Assembly: GCF_018448905.1 (NCBI RefSeq)
Contig: NZ_RCWA01000004.1
Coordinates: forward strand, 124,001-188,000
Reading direction: 5' to 3'
DNA length: 64,000 nucleotides
Source of the DNA: Photorhabdus heterorhabditis
GTDB taxonomy: Bacteria; Pseudomonadota; Gammaproteobacteria; Enterobacterales; Enterobacteriaceae
Part shown: piece by piece, positions 42,238 through 52,218 of the stretch
Position numbering within the stretch: the stretch's first letter is position 1
Layout: each line of letters begins with the position of its first letter
Notes under the pieces: generated by a model
What the model saw: only the letters and a program-made list of their open reading frames with translations
Databases searched by the model: none
What the model was told of the DNA's origin: nothing
Translations under genes and position numbers: made by a program

Positions 42238-42315
42238 ATGATGCGTTTCTTTAACTTATTGTCGGTAGCATTCGTTTTGTTGGTTGCTGGTTGTGCGACA
42301 ACCAGAAGTGATTGA
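42238..42315 (+). CDS. 25-residue predicted lipoprotein
   Basis: ATG at 42238 (CAGGAAT before it; a second ATG follows at once) reads MMRFFNLLSVAFVLLVAGCA then TTRSD. This is a signal peptide with a perfect lipobox (LVAGC), leaving a six-residue lipopeptide after processing. A 10-bp perfect hairpin overlaps its last codons. It resembles short lipoproteins such as entericidins only in design. Confidence 0.5.
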   Translation: MMRFFNLLSVAFVLLVAGCATTRSD

Positions 42316-42333
42316 ACCTTTAGAATCACTTCT
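42304..42333 (+). terminator. Hairpin at the end of the small lipoprotein ORF
   Basis: AGAAGTGATT (42304-42313) and AATCACTTCT (42324-42333) pair perfectly around a ten-base loop. A run of six T comes 13 bases later (42345), so it is not a textbook terminator. Confidence 0.5.
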
Positions 42334-42395
42334 GGAGGAAGAGGTTTTTTGTTTACTGCCAGCTCAGGGCAGGGATATAAGGCGCGGTTTTCAGA

Positions 42396-42740
42396 CTAAC
42401 TGGGTGTTTGCTGTTGCTCAATGTATTGGCGAATGATTGATATTGGCGCACCGCCACAATTGCCCACAAAATAACTCGGTGTCCAAAGAACACCTTTGTA
42501 GTAATAGCGCTGTGCAATATCAGGATGATCTCGGCGAAGCAATCGACTTGATACCCCTTTGAGGCTGTTAACCCGATTAGATACCGCCAATTTAGGGGGT
42601 AATTAATTAGCCGGTGAACATGATCTTGTCCGCCCTCCATTTCAACCAGTTCAACATCAAAATTGGCACATACACGGGCAAAATAGCCTCTTATTTTGTC
42701 AGGCCATTTTGTTAATGATACCTGCTGAGATAGTCCTTGA
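42396..42740 (-). pseudogene. tnpA: IS200/IS605-type transposase (tnpA) remnant
   Basis: Pieces in two frames match TnpA: CANFDVELVEMEGGQDHVHR (HUH motif) in one, then AVSNRVNSLKGVSSRLLRRD, GVLWTPSYFVGNCGGAP and the Tyr region SIIRQYIEQQQTPS in the next. The first about 45 residues are missing. Downstream, GCGCCTTATATCCCTGCCC recalls the 3'-end sequence of the intact copy at 63.5 kb, so remnants of the transposon end also survive. Confidence 0.8.
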
Positions 42741-42831
42741 ATGAAAACGATAATATAGGAGTAACGTATTGAGCAAACAGGATTTCATCGTTCCTCTGTT
42801 TGCTCATTTGAGTACCTTGTTCTTTTTTTAC

Positions 42832-45800
42832 TCACTGTCTGGTATAGCGAAACTCAGGTGCGAGTTTGCTTATCCCAAGTCCGTTAATTTTTTTCACTTT
42901 GATCTGTACAGGGATACGTTCTTTCATGGCTTCGACGTGGCTTATGACGCCGATCGTTTTCCCGGAAGCATTCAGATTATCCAAAGCATCAAGAGCAATA
43001 TCCAGGGTTTCTGGATCAAGTGTGCCAAAGCCCTCATCCAGAAATAGCGAATCAATACAGGTTTTATTGCTGACTAAATCAGATAAAGCTAAAGCTAGCG
43101 CGAGGCTGACCAGAAAACTTTCTCCACCGGAAAGTGTTTTGGTATCACGGATGGCATCGGCTTGCCAGGTATCAACGACTTGTAGTTCAAGTCCGTCACT
43201 ATTTTTGCGTTGCAAATAGTAGCGTCCGTGGAGTTTGTTCAGTCGTTGATTGGCAAGATGAATCAGGTGATCTAGCGTCAGACCTTGGGCAAAACGGCGG
43301 AATTTAGCGCCATCTGCCGAGCCTATCAGGTTATTAAGATAGCTCCAGTCATCATAATTTTGTCGGCAATGGTTGATTTCTTCCAACAAGGATTTTTGTT
43401 GTTGACGGCGGGCTGCATCATGACTAATCAGGTTTTTCAATTCTCCTTGTTGTAGTGTGTTTCTTTTCAATTCTCCAATAATATTTTCCAACTGTTCAAT
43501 GAGTTGTGGTTTTGTATATTGATCAAACAACTTAGGACGATTTTTCAGGTGTTGTTGTAAGGTTTCTGCGGCTTTCTGACATAAGATTTTGGCTTGCACC
43601 TGTTGTTGTTCAAGCTGTCCTTTGAGTTGTTGTAATTCCTTACGTTGTTCTGGTGATAACAGTGCTGTTTCAAAGGTACTTTGATCGACAAAGATGCTTT
43701 CGGTTAATGCAGAAGTGAAATTTTGTTCTGCCAGCTGTTTTTGGTGCTCAGCTTGGTTACAGTTTTTTTCTGTCTCATCAATTGCACCGGTGAGTTGGTT
43801 AATATGAGATTGTGCTTGTTGCAAATGTGATAATGCCTGTTTGCACTCTTCTTCTAGCTTCTGAGAATGTTGCTGTAGTGCTTGAGTTATTTTCGCAACA
43901 GATTGTTCACCAAATAGCTCTTGGCGTTGTTGTTGCATCTTTTCGAGTTGCTGTTTTTGTTGTTGCTCTTTTTGATGAAACCCGTTTAAACGGGATGTGT
44001 ATTCTTCTTTCTGTTTATTCAATGATTCAATCTGACTTTGAACGACAGCTTGTTCTTTTTGGAGCTGTTGCCAGTTTTCCCGGCAGTTTTGATATATCTG
44101 CCACTCATTTCTACGTTGTTGTAGCCAGTTCTCAGCATCATTTAGAATTGGCAGTGGTAAATTATATTCTTGTAATTCCGAGTTTATTTTTTCGATAACA
44201 TCAGTTAGCTTGCGCTGCTGCTGCTGTATCTCTGGTTGCAGTTCAGACAGAGATATTTTCCGGGCATCATATTGTTGTTTATCTAGTCCAACTCTGTGCT
44301 CAATTTCTTTAATGTGCTCTTGATGAGCTGTCAGTGTTTTTTCTGTTTTTTGATACTCTTTTTCTGCTAGTTCAAATTCGGTTAATTGAGTTTGGTAAAG
44401 CTGATAAGCAGATTGGTTCTGTTGCACAAATGCTTCAAGTGCTGGTTTATCTAACGGAGAAATTTCAGTTTGTAATATTTCACAAGTTTGTTGCCATTGT
44501 TGAGTCAATGAATTCAGTTGTAGTTCAGCATCTGCAATTTCTTGCAAAATATGGTTGTATTGTTGTTGTTGAAATTCTTTTTTATTGACCAACGATATTT
44601 TGGTTGTTTGCAATTCTTCAGATTGCTGACGTAAATCTTTTAGCCGTTGTTCTGATTTTGGCAATTCAATATTTTGATAAGCTTGAATAGCTGGATGATG
44701 TTCAGAGCCGCAAAGAGGGCAAGGGTCGCCTTCCTTAAGTTGTACTCGTTCTTTTTCCAGACTGACAATCTTTTGTTCTAATTGAATACGTTGAGAAAGA
44801 TCTTCCAGATGTTGCTGTTTTTCTGAAAGTTGTTTATCAGCAACTTCCATTTGTATAGGAAGTTCTTTTAATAATTTTTCTGGTTGTTGTAAGCGAATAT
44901 TGTTACTGGCAATAGTTGTTTGTAATTGCAGGATCTGAGGGGACAATACCTCCAATTTGTGTTGTAGAGTCAGCTGTTGCTGATATTCAATGAATTGTTT
45001 TTTTAATTTTTCCTGTGAATATTGCTTTTGCAGATTAAAGAATTGCTGCTCTGCTTGTTCAAATGCCAGTTTCAGCGGTTGGCTATTTTCAATCTGTTGT
45101 TTTAAATCTTTTTGTTGCTTATTCAGACTATCATTGAATTGTGTTAGCTCAGTCGTGAGTTTATCTGTCTTTTGGGTCCGCTGATTAATCTGTTGTTGCT
45201 GGTCTTGCCACCAGGAGAATTGGTGTTGCCAAAAAGTAATTTTTTCACCGAAATATTGATGATGAGGTTGCTGCTCAAAATAATTTTCCAATTGTTTTCT
45301 TTGGCTGGTTAATGACTGAGCATGTTGGTTTGCCACGTTGTATTGCTGATTAGTATTTTCAAACTCTGCTTTTTGTTCATTGATGTGTTGTTGAGTAAGA
45401 TTAAGATCTTTAATCTGAATATCAATTTGATGATCCAATGGAATCACTTGCTCTGATATCAGTTTTTCTTGCTGTTGCCGGTATTGTTGATGTGTTCTTT
45501 GGGCCGACTCTGAATCAGTTACTTTGTGCTGTATTGGTGTGAGAGTTTGCTGTTGTTGATGAAGTTGCTGATGCATATCTGCCAACTGTTTACTGATTCT
45601 CTGGTATTCAGATTGAGTTCGATTCTTGCCCTCCAGTAATGGGCGAAGTATTTCTGCTGGTTCACTGCTAGCCAGTTTTTGTAGTTGTGGTTCTGCGTGG
45701 GTAAGTGCTTTTTCTGCTTGTTGTAAAGCCGCATGATTTTCAGTAGCAAATTGCTGGAGTTCTTCTTCACGAATCAGCCATTGTTGCGAATGTTGCAGTG

Positions 45801-46521
45801 TTTTTATCTGCTGATTCAGCTGTGATTCAGAATGTATGAGTTGTTGCTGTTGTTCCAGATATTGTTGATATTGTTCTTCTGTTAGTAAATCAATGGCAGA
45901 TGCTTTGGCTTGCAAAATCCCTAGCTCTGATTGTGCTTCTTTGTATTGCTGGTAAATTTGCTGAGATAAAATACTGTAAATTTCAGTACCGGTTAATTCT
46001 TCCAATAAATCAGCCCGTTCATTCGCTTTAGCATTGAGGAATGCGGCAAAGTCGCCTTGGGATAACAACATGGATTTGGTGAAACGGCCATAATCCAATC
46101 CGGTAATTTCAGTGACTTTCTCTTCCTTATCCTGAACTTTATCAGCCAAGATTTTGCCGTCCTCTTTGCATGCGAGTTCGACTTTGGGCGTTTGCAGGTT
46201 GCCGTCGGGTTGATTACGCGCTCGCCGTTGGCTCCAGAAAGCGCGATAGGCGACGCCTTTCACTTCAAATTCAACCTCAGCCAATGATTCTGCTGTGTGG
46301 CGGGTCATCAGTTCATTTTGTGAGGTAGAAATCGTCGTCAGGCGTGGTGTTTTGTGATAAAGCGCAAGACAGATAGCATCCAGTAAGGTGGTTTTACCTG
46401 CCCCGGTAGGGCCGGTTATTGCGAATAGACCATTACTGGCAAACGGCTCTGCTGTGAAATCAATTTTCCATTCACCTTGTAATGAATTAATGTTTTTTAG
46501 CCGTAGACTCAGGATCTTCAT
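42832..46521 (-). CDS. sbcC: SbcC subunit of the SbcCD nuclease
   Basis: A 1229-residue SMC-like ATPase that with SbcD cuts hairpins, cruciforms and protein-blocked DNA ends. Walker A is [12 protein letters not shown] near residues 38-49. Two very long Gln-rich coiled coils flank the zinc hook [11 protein letters not shown] near 600. The C-terminal lobe has [17 protein letters not shown] and Walker [13 protein letters not shown]. The ATG has GGAGG upstream. In E. coli sbcC overlaps sbcD, but here about 160 bases of ERIC DNA separate them. Confidence 0.95.
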   Translation of the reverse strand: MKILSLRLKNINSLQGEWKIDFTAEPFASNGLFAITGPTGAGKTTLLDAICLALYHKTPRLTTISTSQNELMTRHTAESLAEVEFEVKGVAYRAFWSQRRARNQPDGNLQTPKVELACKEDGKILADKVQDKEEKVTEITGLDYGRFTKSMLLSQGDFAAFLNAKANERADLLEELTGTEIYSILSQQIYQQYKEAQSELGILQAKASAIDLLTEEQYQQYLEQQQQLIHSESQLNQQIKTLQHSQQWLIREEELQQFATENHAALQQAEKALTHAEPQLQKLASSEPAEILRPLLEGKNRTQSEYQRISKQLADMHQQLHQQQQTLTPIQHKVTDSESAQRTHQQYRQQQEKLISEQVIPLDHQIDIQIKDLNLTQQHINEQKAEFENTNQQYNVANQHAQSLTSQRKQLENYFEQQPHHQYFGEKITFWQHQFSWWQDQQQQINQRTQKTDKLTTELTQFNDSLNKQQKDLKQQIENSQPLKLAFEQAEQQFFNLQKQYSQEKLKKQFIEYQQQLTLQHKLEVLSPQILQLQTTIASNNIRLQQPEKLLKELPIQMEVADKQLSEKQQHLEDLSQRIQLEQKIVSLEKERVQLKEGDPCPLCGSEHHPAIQAYQNIELPKSEQRLKDLRQQSEELQTTKISLVNKKEFQQQQYNHILQEIADAELQLNSLTQQWQQTCEILQTEISPLDKPALEAFVQQNQSAYQLYQTQLTEFELAEKEYQKTEKTLTAHQEHIKEIEHRVGLDKQQYDARKISLSELQPEIQQQQRKLTDVIEKINSELQEYNLPLPILNDAENWLQQRRNEWQIYQNCRENWQQLQKEQAVVQSQIESLNKQKEEYTSRLNGFHQKEQQQKQQLEKMQQQRQELFGEQSVAKITQALQQHSQKLEEECKQALSHLQQAQSHINQLTGAIDETEKNCNQAEHQKQLAEQNFTSALTESIFVDQSTFETALLSPEQRKELQQLKGQLEQQQVQAKILCQKAAETLQQHLKNRPKLFDQYTKPQLIEQLENIIGELKRNTLQQGELKNLISHDAARRQQQKSLLEEINHCRQNYDDWSYLNNLIGSADGAKFRRFAQGLTLDHLIHLANQRLNKLHGRYYLQRKNSDGLELQVVDTWQADAIRDTKTLSGGESFLVSLALALALSDLVSNKTCIDSLFLDEGFGTLDPETLDIALDALDNLNASGKTIGVISHVEAMKERIPVQIKVKKINGLGISKLAPEFRYTRQ

Positions 46522-46550
46522 GTCTGTTCCTCCTTGTTTTTATTCTGATA

Positions 46551-46673
46551 TACCCTTTATCTTTCAAGCTGCTGCTTTGTTGGCTGCGTTCACTTACCCC
46601 AGTCACATCGTTATCTATGCTCCTGGGGATGCGTTCACTTGCCGCCGCACTGCAACTTGCAATCTATTGGGTA
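46551..46673. repeat. ERIC element, 123 bp, between sbcD and sbcC
   Basis: Full copy, ends TACCC and GGGTA, followed directly by a TA and a second, short ERIC in the same orientation. It lies in the sbcDC operon leader of sbcC. Confidence 0.94.
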
Positions 46674-46675
46674 TA

Positions 46676-46754
46676 TACCCTTCATCTTTCAAGCTGCTGC
46701 TTTGTTGGCTGCGCTCCCTTGCCGTCGCGATCCATCTTGCAATCTATTGGGTTA
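46676..46754. repeat. Short ERIC derivative, 79 bp, overlapping the sbcD 3' end
   Basis: Same structure as the 78-bp copy at 24992: both ends present, the same 45-base core missing. One extra T near the right end. The sbcD frame reads into it and stops in it at 46682. Confidence 0.9.
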
Positions 46755-47959
46755 TAGATGTCATTCAGTGTTTGTTCGAAAAGAGTGGTCAGACGTTTTT
46801 TATGTTCTTCGTCGTTAAGTTCTGTTTGCTCAAGCCTCCGGGCAAAAACTTCGTTAACGCTGAGTTCTGTTAGGGTTTCTCTGTTTTCTTTCGTCAACAT
46901 ATTTTGTCGTTGTGTTTTGGCACGTCGTAGCAGAATGACTTCTACCGGAAGTTCTGCAACCATTGATTGAATTCTTTTCTGGATATCATGGAGGTAATCT
47001 TGTGTTGCAACTTCGATATCCAACCAAACAGGTTGCTCACCTTTATAATCATTAAGAGTCTGTAACTGTTGCTCAATTTGTTGCAGGTTGCCTCTAATAA
47101 GTTGCATAGGCTGATATTGAGGAACGGGTAAAAGTTTAATGGATTCTAGCTTGCATTGAGTAAATTCCACTAAACAGAGACTTTTCTCCTGTCCCACTTC
47201 ATCAAAACTGAGTGGAATGGGGGAACCGCTATAACGAATATGTGCAGATTTAGCGACGATTTGTGGCCGGTGAATATGCCCAAGTGCAATATAGTCTGCC
47301 GGCGGGAAAGCGTGCGCTGGGAAGGCATCAAGTGTACCAATATAAATATCCCGAACTGAATCGGTGACAGAGGCGCCAATAGTGGTCAGATGCCCGGTAG
47401 CAATGATAGGTAAAGGGATATTTAGTTGATCACGTAATTCACAGGCTTGTCGGTACAGTTGATGATAGTGCTCTGCAATAGCTTCCTGTAATGCCAGCTG
47501 TTTTTGTTCACCTGACTGGCCCGCTTGACTGGTCATAATATCCCTTGGTCGTAGAAAAGGGATTGCACAGAGGATTGCACCGGCATTGCCGTCCTGAGTG
47601 TTGAGTATTTTTATCTGTTTTTGTGGATCTTCTTCAGCATTTGCAATAACGGTGGTATTCAGGCAGGAAAGTAGTTCCTTTGATTCATTCAGCGTTGCTA
47701 CTGAGTCATGATTGCCTCCAAGGATAATTAACTGACAGCCAGTAGGTTGCAGTTCAACAACAAAGCGATTGTACAATTCACGGGCGTAGCTGGGAGGTGA
47801 GCCGGTATCAAACACATCTCCGGCAACAATCAATGCATCGACCTGGTAATTTTTAATCTGTTCAACCAGCCAATGCAGAAAATGTTTATGTTCAGCAGCT
47901 CGGCTTTTTGTAAAAAAATATTGACCAAGATGCCAGTCAGAAGTGTGAATAATGCGCAT
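46682..47959 (-). CDS. sbcD: SbcD nuclease subunit, C-terminus supplied by an ERIC
   Basis: A 425-residue Mre11-type nuclease. Metal-binding phosphoesterase motifs: HTSDWHLGQ (residues 5-13), IVAGDVFDTGSPPSY near 44-58, LGGNHDS near 80-86, ATGHLTT near 185, and YIALGHIHRPQ near 219-229. The core ends about residue 400 (LTTLFEQTLNDIYN). The last 23 residues (NPIDCKMDRDGKGAQPTKQQ...) are translated from a short ERIC. ATG at 47959 matches E. coli SbcD (MRILHTSDWHLG). Confidence 0.93.
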   Translation of the reverse strand: MRIIHTSDWHLGQYFFTKSRAAEHKHFLHWLVEQIKNYQVDALIVAGDVFDTGSPPSYARELYNRFVVELQPTGCQLIILGGNHDSVATLNESKELLSCLNTTVIANAEEDPQKQIKILNTQDGNAGAILCAIPFLRPRDIMTSQAGQSGEQKQLALQEAIAEHYHQLYRQACELRDQLNIPLPIIATGHLTTIGASVTDSVRDIYIGTLDAFPAHAFPPADYIALGHIHRPQIVAKSAHIRYSGSPIPLSFDEVGQEKSLCLVEFTQCKLESIKLLPVPQYQPMQLIRGNLQQIEQQLQTLNDYKGEQPVWLDIEVATQDYLHDIQKRIQSMVAELPVEVILLRRAKTQRQNMLTKENRETLTELSVNEVFARRLEQTELNDEEHKKRLTTLFEQTLNDIYNPIDCKMDRDGKGAQPTKQQLER

Positions 47960-48146
47960 AATTCCCCGCAATTCGTTAAGGTGAAAGATGATTATAACGA
48001 TTGTAATCTGGATATCATTCTTAAATCTGATTTCGTGAATATATCTCCGAGTCGCTTCTCATTTCATTATGAAAATGACAATTGTTAAATTAATTATTGC
48101 GAAACAGATTGCAGGTGAGGGATAACGGAGGCAGGATTTCATAAAT

Positions 48147-48169
48147 TTGTCATAAAACTGACGCATAAT
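48147..48169 (+). promoter_or_regulatory. Pho box and -10 of the phoB promoter
   Basis: TTGTCATAAAACTGACGC (48147-48164) matches the tandem CTGTCA-type PhoB site; CATAAT/TAATAC just after serves as -10. It is placed as in E. coli, between sbcD and phoB, and implies autoregulation. Confidence 0.8.
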
Positions 48170-48194
48170 ACTTTTTAAAATTAAGTAGCGCTTA

Positions 48195-48317
48195 TACCCA
48201 ATGGATTTCAAGATGCTTCGCGACGGCAAGGGAGTGAATCCCCGGGAGCATAGATAACTATGTGACCGGGGTGAGTGAGTGCAGCCAACAAAGAGGCAAC
48301 TTGAAAGATAACGGGTA
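48195..48317. repeat. ERIC element, 123 bp, in the phoB leader
   Basis: Full copy between the Pho box and the phoB ATG, 27 bases from the start codon. Orientation opposite to those at 46.6 kb (AATGGATTTCAAGATG first). The phoB mRNA leader would carry this long hairpin. Confidence 0.95.
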
Positions 48318-48344
48318 TATCTCAATAGATTAACAGGATTGACC

Positions 48345-49034
48345 ATGACAAGACGTATTCTGGTAGTTGAAGATGAAACTCCAATCCGTGAGATGGTTTG
48401 TTTTGTATTGGAAAAAAATGGGTATCAGCCGATAGAAGCGGAGGATTACGATTCAGCGCTGGCATGTTTATCTGAACCCTATCCTGATTTGGTATTGCTG
48501 GATTGGATGATCCCGGGTGGTTCTGGTTTGCAGATAATAAAGCAAATGAAACGAGATAATCATGTTCGAGATATTCCCGTGATGATGTTGACGGCCCGGG
48601 GTGAAGAGGAAGATCGGGTTCGTGGTCTGGATGTCGGGGCAGACGACTATATAACTAAGCCTTTCTCCCCTAAAGAGTTGGTTGCCAGAGTTAAAGCGGT
48701 ATTGCGGCGTATTTCACCCATGATGATGGAAGATATCATTGAAATGGATGGCCTGATTTTGGATGCAATTTCTCATCGGGTGACTAGCCAGGATCAAGTG
48801 CTGGATATGGGGCCGACTGAATTTAAATTACTGTACTTTTTTATGACTCATCCTGAACGGGTCTACAGCCGTGAACAGTTGCTCAATTATGTTTGGGGAG
48901 CAAATGTTTATGTCGAAGACCGAACTGTCGATGTGCATATTCGTCGTTTACGTAAAGTATTAGAAATCGGTGGTCATGATAAAATGGTCCAGACTGTTCG
49001 TGGTACTGGTTATCGTTTTTCTACCCGTTACTAA
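48345..49034 (+). CDS. phoB: Phosphate response regulator PhoB
   Basis: A 229-residue OmpR-type regulator, same length as E. coli. Receiver: VEDETP with acidic pair near residue 9-10, phospho-acceptor in [11 protein letters not shown] (Asp53/54), [12 protein letters not shown] and KPFSPKEL with Lys105. DNA-binding winged helix: [13 protein letters not shown] through [15 protein letters not shown] and [11 protein letters not shown] at 48345 has AGGA six bases upstream. Activates the Pho regulon when phosphate is low. Confidence 0.96.
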   Translation: MTRRILVVEDETPIREMVCFVLEKNGYQPIEAEDYDSALACLSEPYPDLVLLDWMIPGGSGLQIIKQMKRDNHVRDIPVMMLTARGEEEDRVRGLDVGADDYITKPFSPKELVARVKAVLRRISPMMMEDIIEMDGLILDAISHRVTSQDQVLDMGPTEFKLLYFFMTHPERVYSREQLLNYVWGANVYVEDRTVDVHIRRLRKVLEIGGHDKMVQTVRGTGYRFSTRY

Positions 49035-49057
49035 GTCCGCGCACCGGAGAATCTAAT

Positions 49058-50395
49058 GTGTTAGAACGTTTATCTTGGAAGAAACTGCTTTCAGAACTGT
49101 TTCTTTTCTGTTTACCTGCCTTAATTTTATCGATGTTTATTGGGCACTTAGCTTGGTGTTTGTTTGTTTCGGTATTTTTGGTGCTGATATGGCATGGCTA
49201 TAACTTACTGAAACTTTCGGATTGGTTATGGTTGGATCGCAGTATGTTGCCACCTTCGGGAAGAGGGGGATGGGAGCCTATTTTCTATGGTATTTACCAG
49301 ATGCAACAACGAAATCGGAAGCGACGCCGTGAACTGGTTCTTTTGATCAAACGTTTTCGCAGTGGGGCTGAGTCATTGCCAGATGCCATTGTTATGATGA
49401 CAACTGAGGGTAACATTTTCTGGTGTAACCGCTTAGCACAACATTTACTCGGGTTCCGCTGGCCCGAAGACAATGGGCAGCATATTTTTAATTTACTTCG
49501 CTATCCTGATTTTAACCGATATGTTCTTTCCCGGGATTTTTCACGACCGTTATCGATCGAATTAAATAATGGCTTCACTGTTGAATTCCGAGTTATGCCT
49601 TACTCTAAAGGGCAATTATTAATGCTTGCCAGAGATGTGACACAGAAACGAACATTAGAAAATGCCCGCCGTGATTTTTTTGCAAATGTCAGCCATGAAA
49701 TGCGTACTCCTCTAACTGTATTGCAGGGGTATTTGGAAGTGATGCAGGATCAGGATGTAAGTGGTTCGCTGAATAAGAAAATGTTGAATACCATGCAGGA
49801 GCAAGCCCGGAGGCTGGACAGTTTGGTGAAGCAATTATTGCAGTTGTCTAAAATCGAAGTCGCTCCTCAGATTGATATGAATGAAATAGTTGATGTGCCT
49901 TTGATGCTTAAGGTATTGCGTCAGGAAGCGACGGCGCTTGGTAATGGATGTTATAAAATTAATTTCGATATTAGTGAAGAATTGAAAGTTTTTGGTAATG
50001 AAGAGCAGCTACGCAGTGCGATGTCGAATCTGGTTTATAATGCTATTAACCATACCCCGGAAGGGACTCAGATTGATATCAATTGGAAAAAGAATTCCCA
50101 TGGCGCTGAGTTTGCAGTGAAAGACAATGGGCAGGGTATCAGTGCTGAACATTTACCTCGTTTAACTGAACGTTTCTATCGGGTAGATAAGGCCCGTTCC
50201 AGGCAAACGGGGGGAAGTGGTCTCGGTCTTGCTATTGTTAAACATGCCTTACATCATCACCATTCTCATCTTGAAGTCCTCAGTGAAATAGGACGAGGAA
50301 CAACCTTCAGTTTTACTTTACCGATAGGACTGATTGTACCGACTAAAATAACCGGTAAAAGAGATAAGGATAGTTTGATTAAAAGTAATAATTAA
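49058..50395 (+). CDS. phoR: Phosphate sensor histidine kinase PhoR
   Basis: A 445-residue inner-membrane kinase. Two N-terminal membrane helices (residues about 12-30, 34-52), PAS domain ([20 protein letters not shown]), H-box [20 protein letters not shown] with the phospho-His, N-box [14 protein letters not shown]1 VKDNGQGI and G2 [17 protein letters not shown] start with GGAG eight bases upstream. The 23-base gap to phoB makes an operon. About 15 residues longer at the C-terminus than E. coli PhoR. Confidence 0.96.
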   Translation: MLERLSWKKLLSELFLFCLPALILSMFIGHLAWCLFVSVFLVLIWHGYNLLKLSDWLWLDRSMLPPSGRGGWEPIFYGIYQMQQRNRKRRRELVLLIKRFRSGAESLPDAIVMMTTEGNIFWCNRLAQHLLGFRWPEDNGQHIFNLLRYPDFNRYVLSRDFSRPLSIELNNGFTVEFRVMPYSKGQLLMLARDVTQKRTLENARRDFFANVSHEMRTPLTVLQGYLEVMQDQDVSGSLNKKMLNTMQEQARRLDSLVKQLLQLSKIEVAPQIDMNEIVDVPLMLKVLRQEATALGNGCYKINFDISEELKVFGNEEQLRSAMSNLVYNAINHTPEGTQIDINWKKNSHGAEFAVKDNGQGISAEHLPRLTERFYRVDKARSRQTGGSGLGLAIVKHALHHHHSHLEVLSEIGRGTTFSFTLPIGLIVPTKITGKRDKDSLIKSNN

Positions 50396-50744
50396 TCTCC
50401 GCAATTAATCATTAGCTTATCAGGTCAAAAAAAACACAAATCATATAGTGTGTATTCAATGATAGCTAACAGCAATCACTGAATTTAAAAAAGAGTGTGG
50501 TATATAGTTCTGCATTCTGGTTTATCTATTGCCTTCTAGCACTATAAAAGTTTTACTTGTGGGCAGTTGCTGGCGATTCTGTCTATAATAGTTACTATAA
50601 TTCTGTATTTAACAGATACCAGTGAATATTATTTTGATAATAAATCGTTAAATTGGGGTTCAATATTGCCAATATGTGCCTAATTATTGGTGGTATTTAT
50701 ACTATTCAAACCATTAAAATGGTAAAAAAACATTAATAATCATT
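50396..50744. other. phoR-brnQ intergenic region
   Basis: 349 bases with no gene. A TATAAT hexamer at 50584-50589 could be the brnQ -10, but no good -35 lies 16-18 bases before it. No terminator after phoR was found. The brnQ start lacks a clear ribosome site. Confidence 0.45.
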
Positions 50745-52076
50745 ATGACACATCGTTTATCATCTAAGGATATTTGGGCATTAGGGTTTATGACTTTTGC
50801 CCTGTTTGTGGGAGCCGGAAATATTATTTTTCCGCCTATGGTGGGATTGCAATCGGGTGAATATGTTTGGCTGGCGGCATTAGGCTTTCTAACCACTGCG
50901 GTTGGTCTACCCGTAATTACAATCATTGCGTTGGCAAAAGTAGGTGGAGGTATTGAAGCGCTGAGTTCACCAATTGGTAAGGTTGCTGGTCTGTTGCTTG
51001 CTACGGTGTGTTATCTGGCTGTTGGTCCTTTATTTGCAACTCCACGTACTGCAACAGTCTCTTTTGAAGTGGGAATTGCTCCTCTTACGGGTTCAGGTGA
51101 ATTACCGCTCTTTATTTACAGTCTGATTTATTTTACTTTGGTGATTGCTGTCTCGCTTTATCCTGGCCGTTTACTTGATACGGTTGGGCATGTGTTAGCA
51201 CCCATCAAAATGCTAGCGCTAGGTATACTTGGTGTTGCCGCTTTACTTTGGCCGGCGGGTAGTTCAATTCCTGCAATTGATGTTTATCAGCAAATCCCAT
51301 TCTCTAGCGGTTTTGTTAATGGCTATCTGACGATGGATACCTTGGGGGCTATGGTATTTGGTATTGTCATTGTTAATGCTGCGCGTTCAAGAGGTGTTGC
51401 TTCATCTTCATTATTGACTCGTTATGCGATGTGGGCAGGATTGATTGCTGGGATTGGTCTGGTGCTGGTTTATCTGTCTCTGTTTAAACTGGGTTCGGGT
51501 ATTGGTGCATTAGTTCCTCATGCAGAGAACGGCGCTGTAATTTTGCATGCCTATGTTCAGCATACTTTTGGTAGTGTGGGCAGTATTTTCTTGGCGGTAC
51601 TGATTTTTGTCGCCTGTATGGTGACGGCAGTTGGGTTAACTTGTGCGTGTGCTGAGTTTTTTAGCCGTTATTTGCCTCTGTCTTATCGTTCACTGGTGCT
51701 GATCCTTGGAGTGTTCTCCATGCTGGCTTCTAACCTTGGTTTGAGTTATTTGATTAAGGTTTCTATACCAGTACTGACTGCTATTTATCCACCGTGTATC
51801 GTTCTGATTGTGCTGAGCTTCACTTTCGGCTGGTGGAATAATTTCACCCGTATTCTCGCCCCAGTTATGCTAATTAGCCTGTTGTTTGGTATTTTAGATG
51901 CCATCAAGTCATCTGAAATGCTGGTGCATTTATTACCAGATTGGGCAACGCGTTTACCGTTGGCTGATCAAGGGTTGGCTTGGTTAGCACCATCCCTGTT
52001 GATTCTGATTATGTTTGGTATCTATGACCGTGTTCTGGGGCGTTCTGGTACACGCGAGAGTCAGATTCATCAATGA
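50745..52076 (+). CDS. brnQ: Branched-chain amino acid:Na+ symporter BrnQ
   Basis: A 443-residue transporter with about twelve membrane helices, importing Leu, Ile and Val. It follows E. coli BrnQ from [20 protein letters not shown] through [20 protein letters not shown] and [20 protein letters not shown]. Same position after phoR as in E. coli. No frame lesions. Confidence 0.95.
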   Translation: MTHRLSSKDIWALGFMTFALFVGAGNIIFPPMVGLQSGEYVWLAALGFLTTAVGLPVITIIALAKVGGGIEALSSPIGKVAGLLLATVCYLAVGPLFATPRTATVSFEVGIAPLTGSGELPLFIYSLIYFTLVIAVSLYPGRLLDTVGHVLAPIKMLALGILGVAALLWPAGSSIPAIDVYQQIPFSSGFVNGYLTMDTLGAMVFGIVIVNAARSRGVASSSLLTRYAMWAGLIAGIGLVLVYLSLFKLGSGIGALVPHAENGAVILHAYVQHTFGSVGSIFLAVLIFVACMVTAVGLTCACAEFFSRYLPLSYRSLVLILGVFSMLASNLGLSYLIKVSIPVLTAIYPPCIVLIVLSFTFGWWNNFTRILAPVMLISLLFGILDAIKSSEMLVHLLPDWATRLPLADQGLAWLAPSLLILIMFGIYDRVLGRSGTRESQIHQ

Positions 52077-52218
52077 TGAGCTGTTTTATCTGACTTTTTG
52101 CTATTGTCAGATGTTTAAGGAAAGTATGGGATGGGATTATTAAGAAAAGGATATCCCATCCCGGTATTTTGAAATTTTTTCTCTTACATGGATTGTTTGT
52201 TTCCTGAATTATTGGTTA

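Noticed and set aside
42304-42333. Strong rho-independent terminator
   Set aside because: The stem is perfect but the T-run is 12 bases away; kept only as a hairpin with moderate confidence.
46388-46873. Rightward ORF spanning sbcC start, ERICs and sbcD end
   Set aside because: Antisense of two well-supported genes plus repeat DNA; ERICs are often open in several frames.
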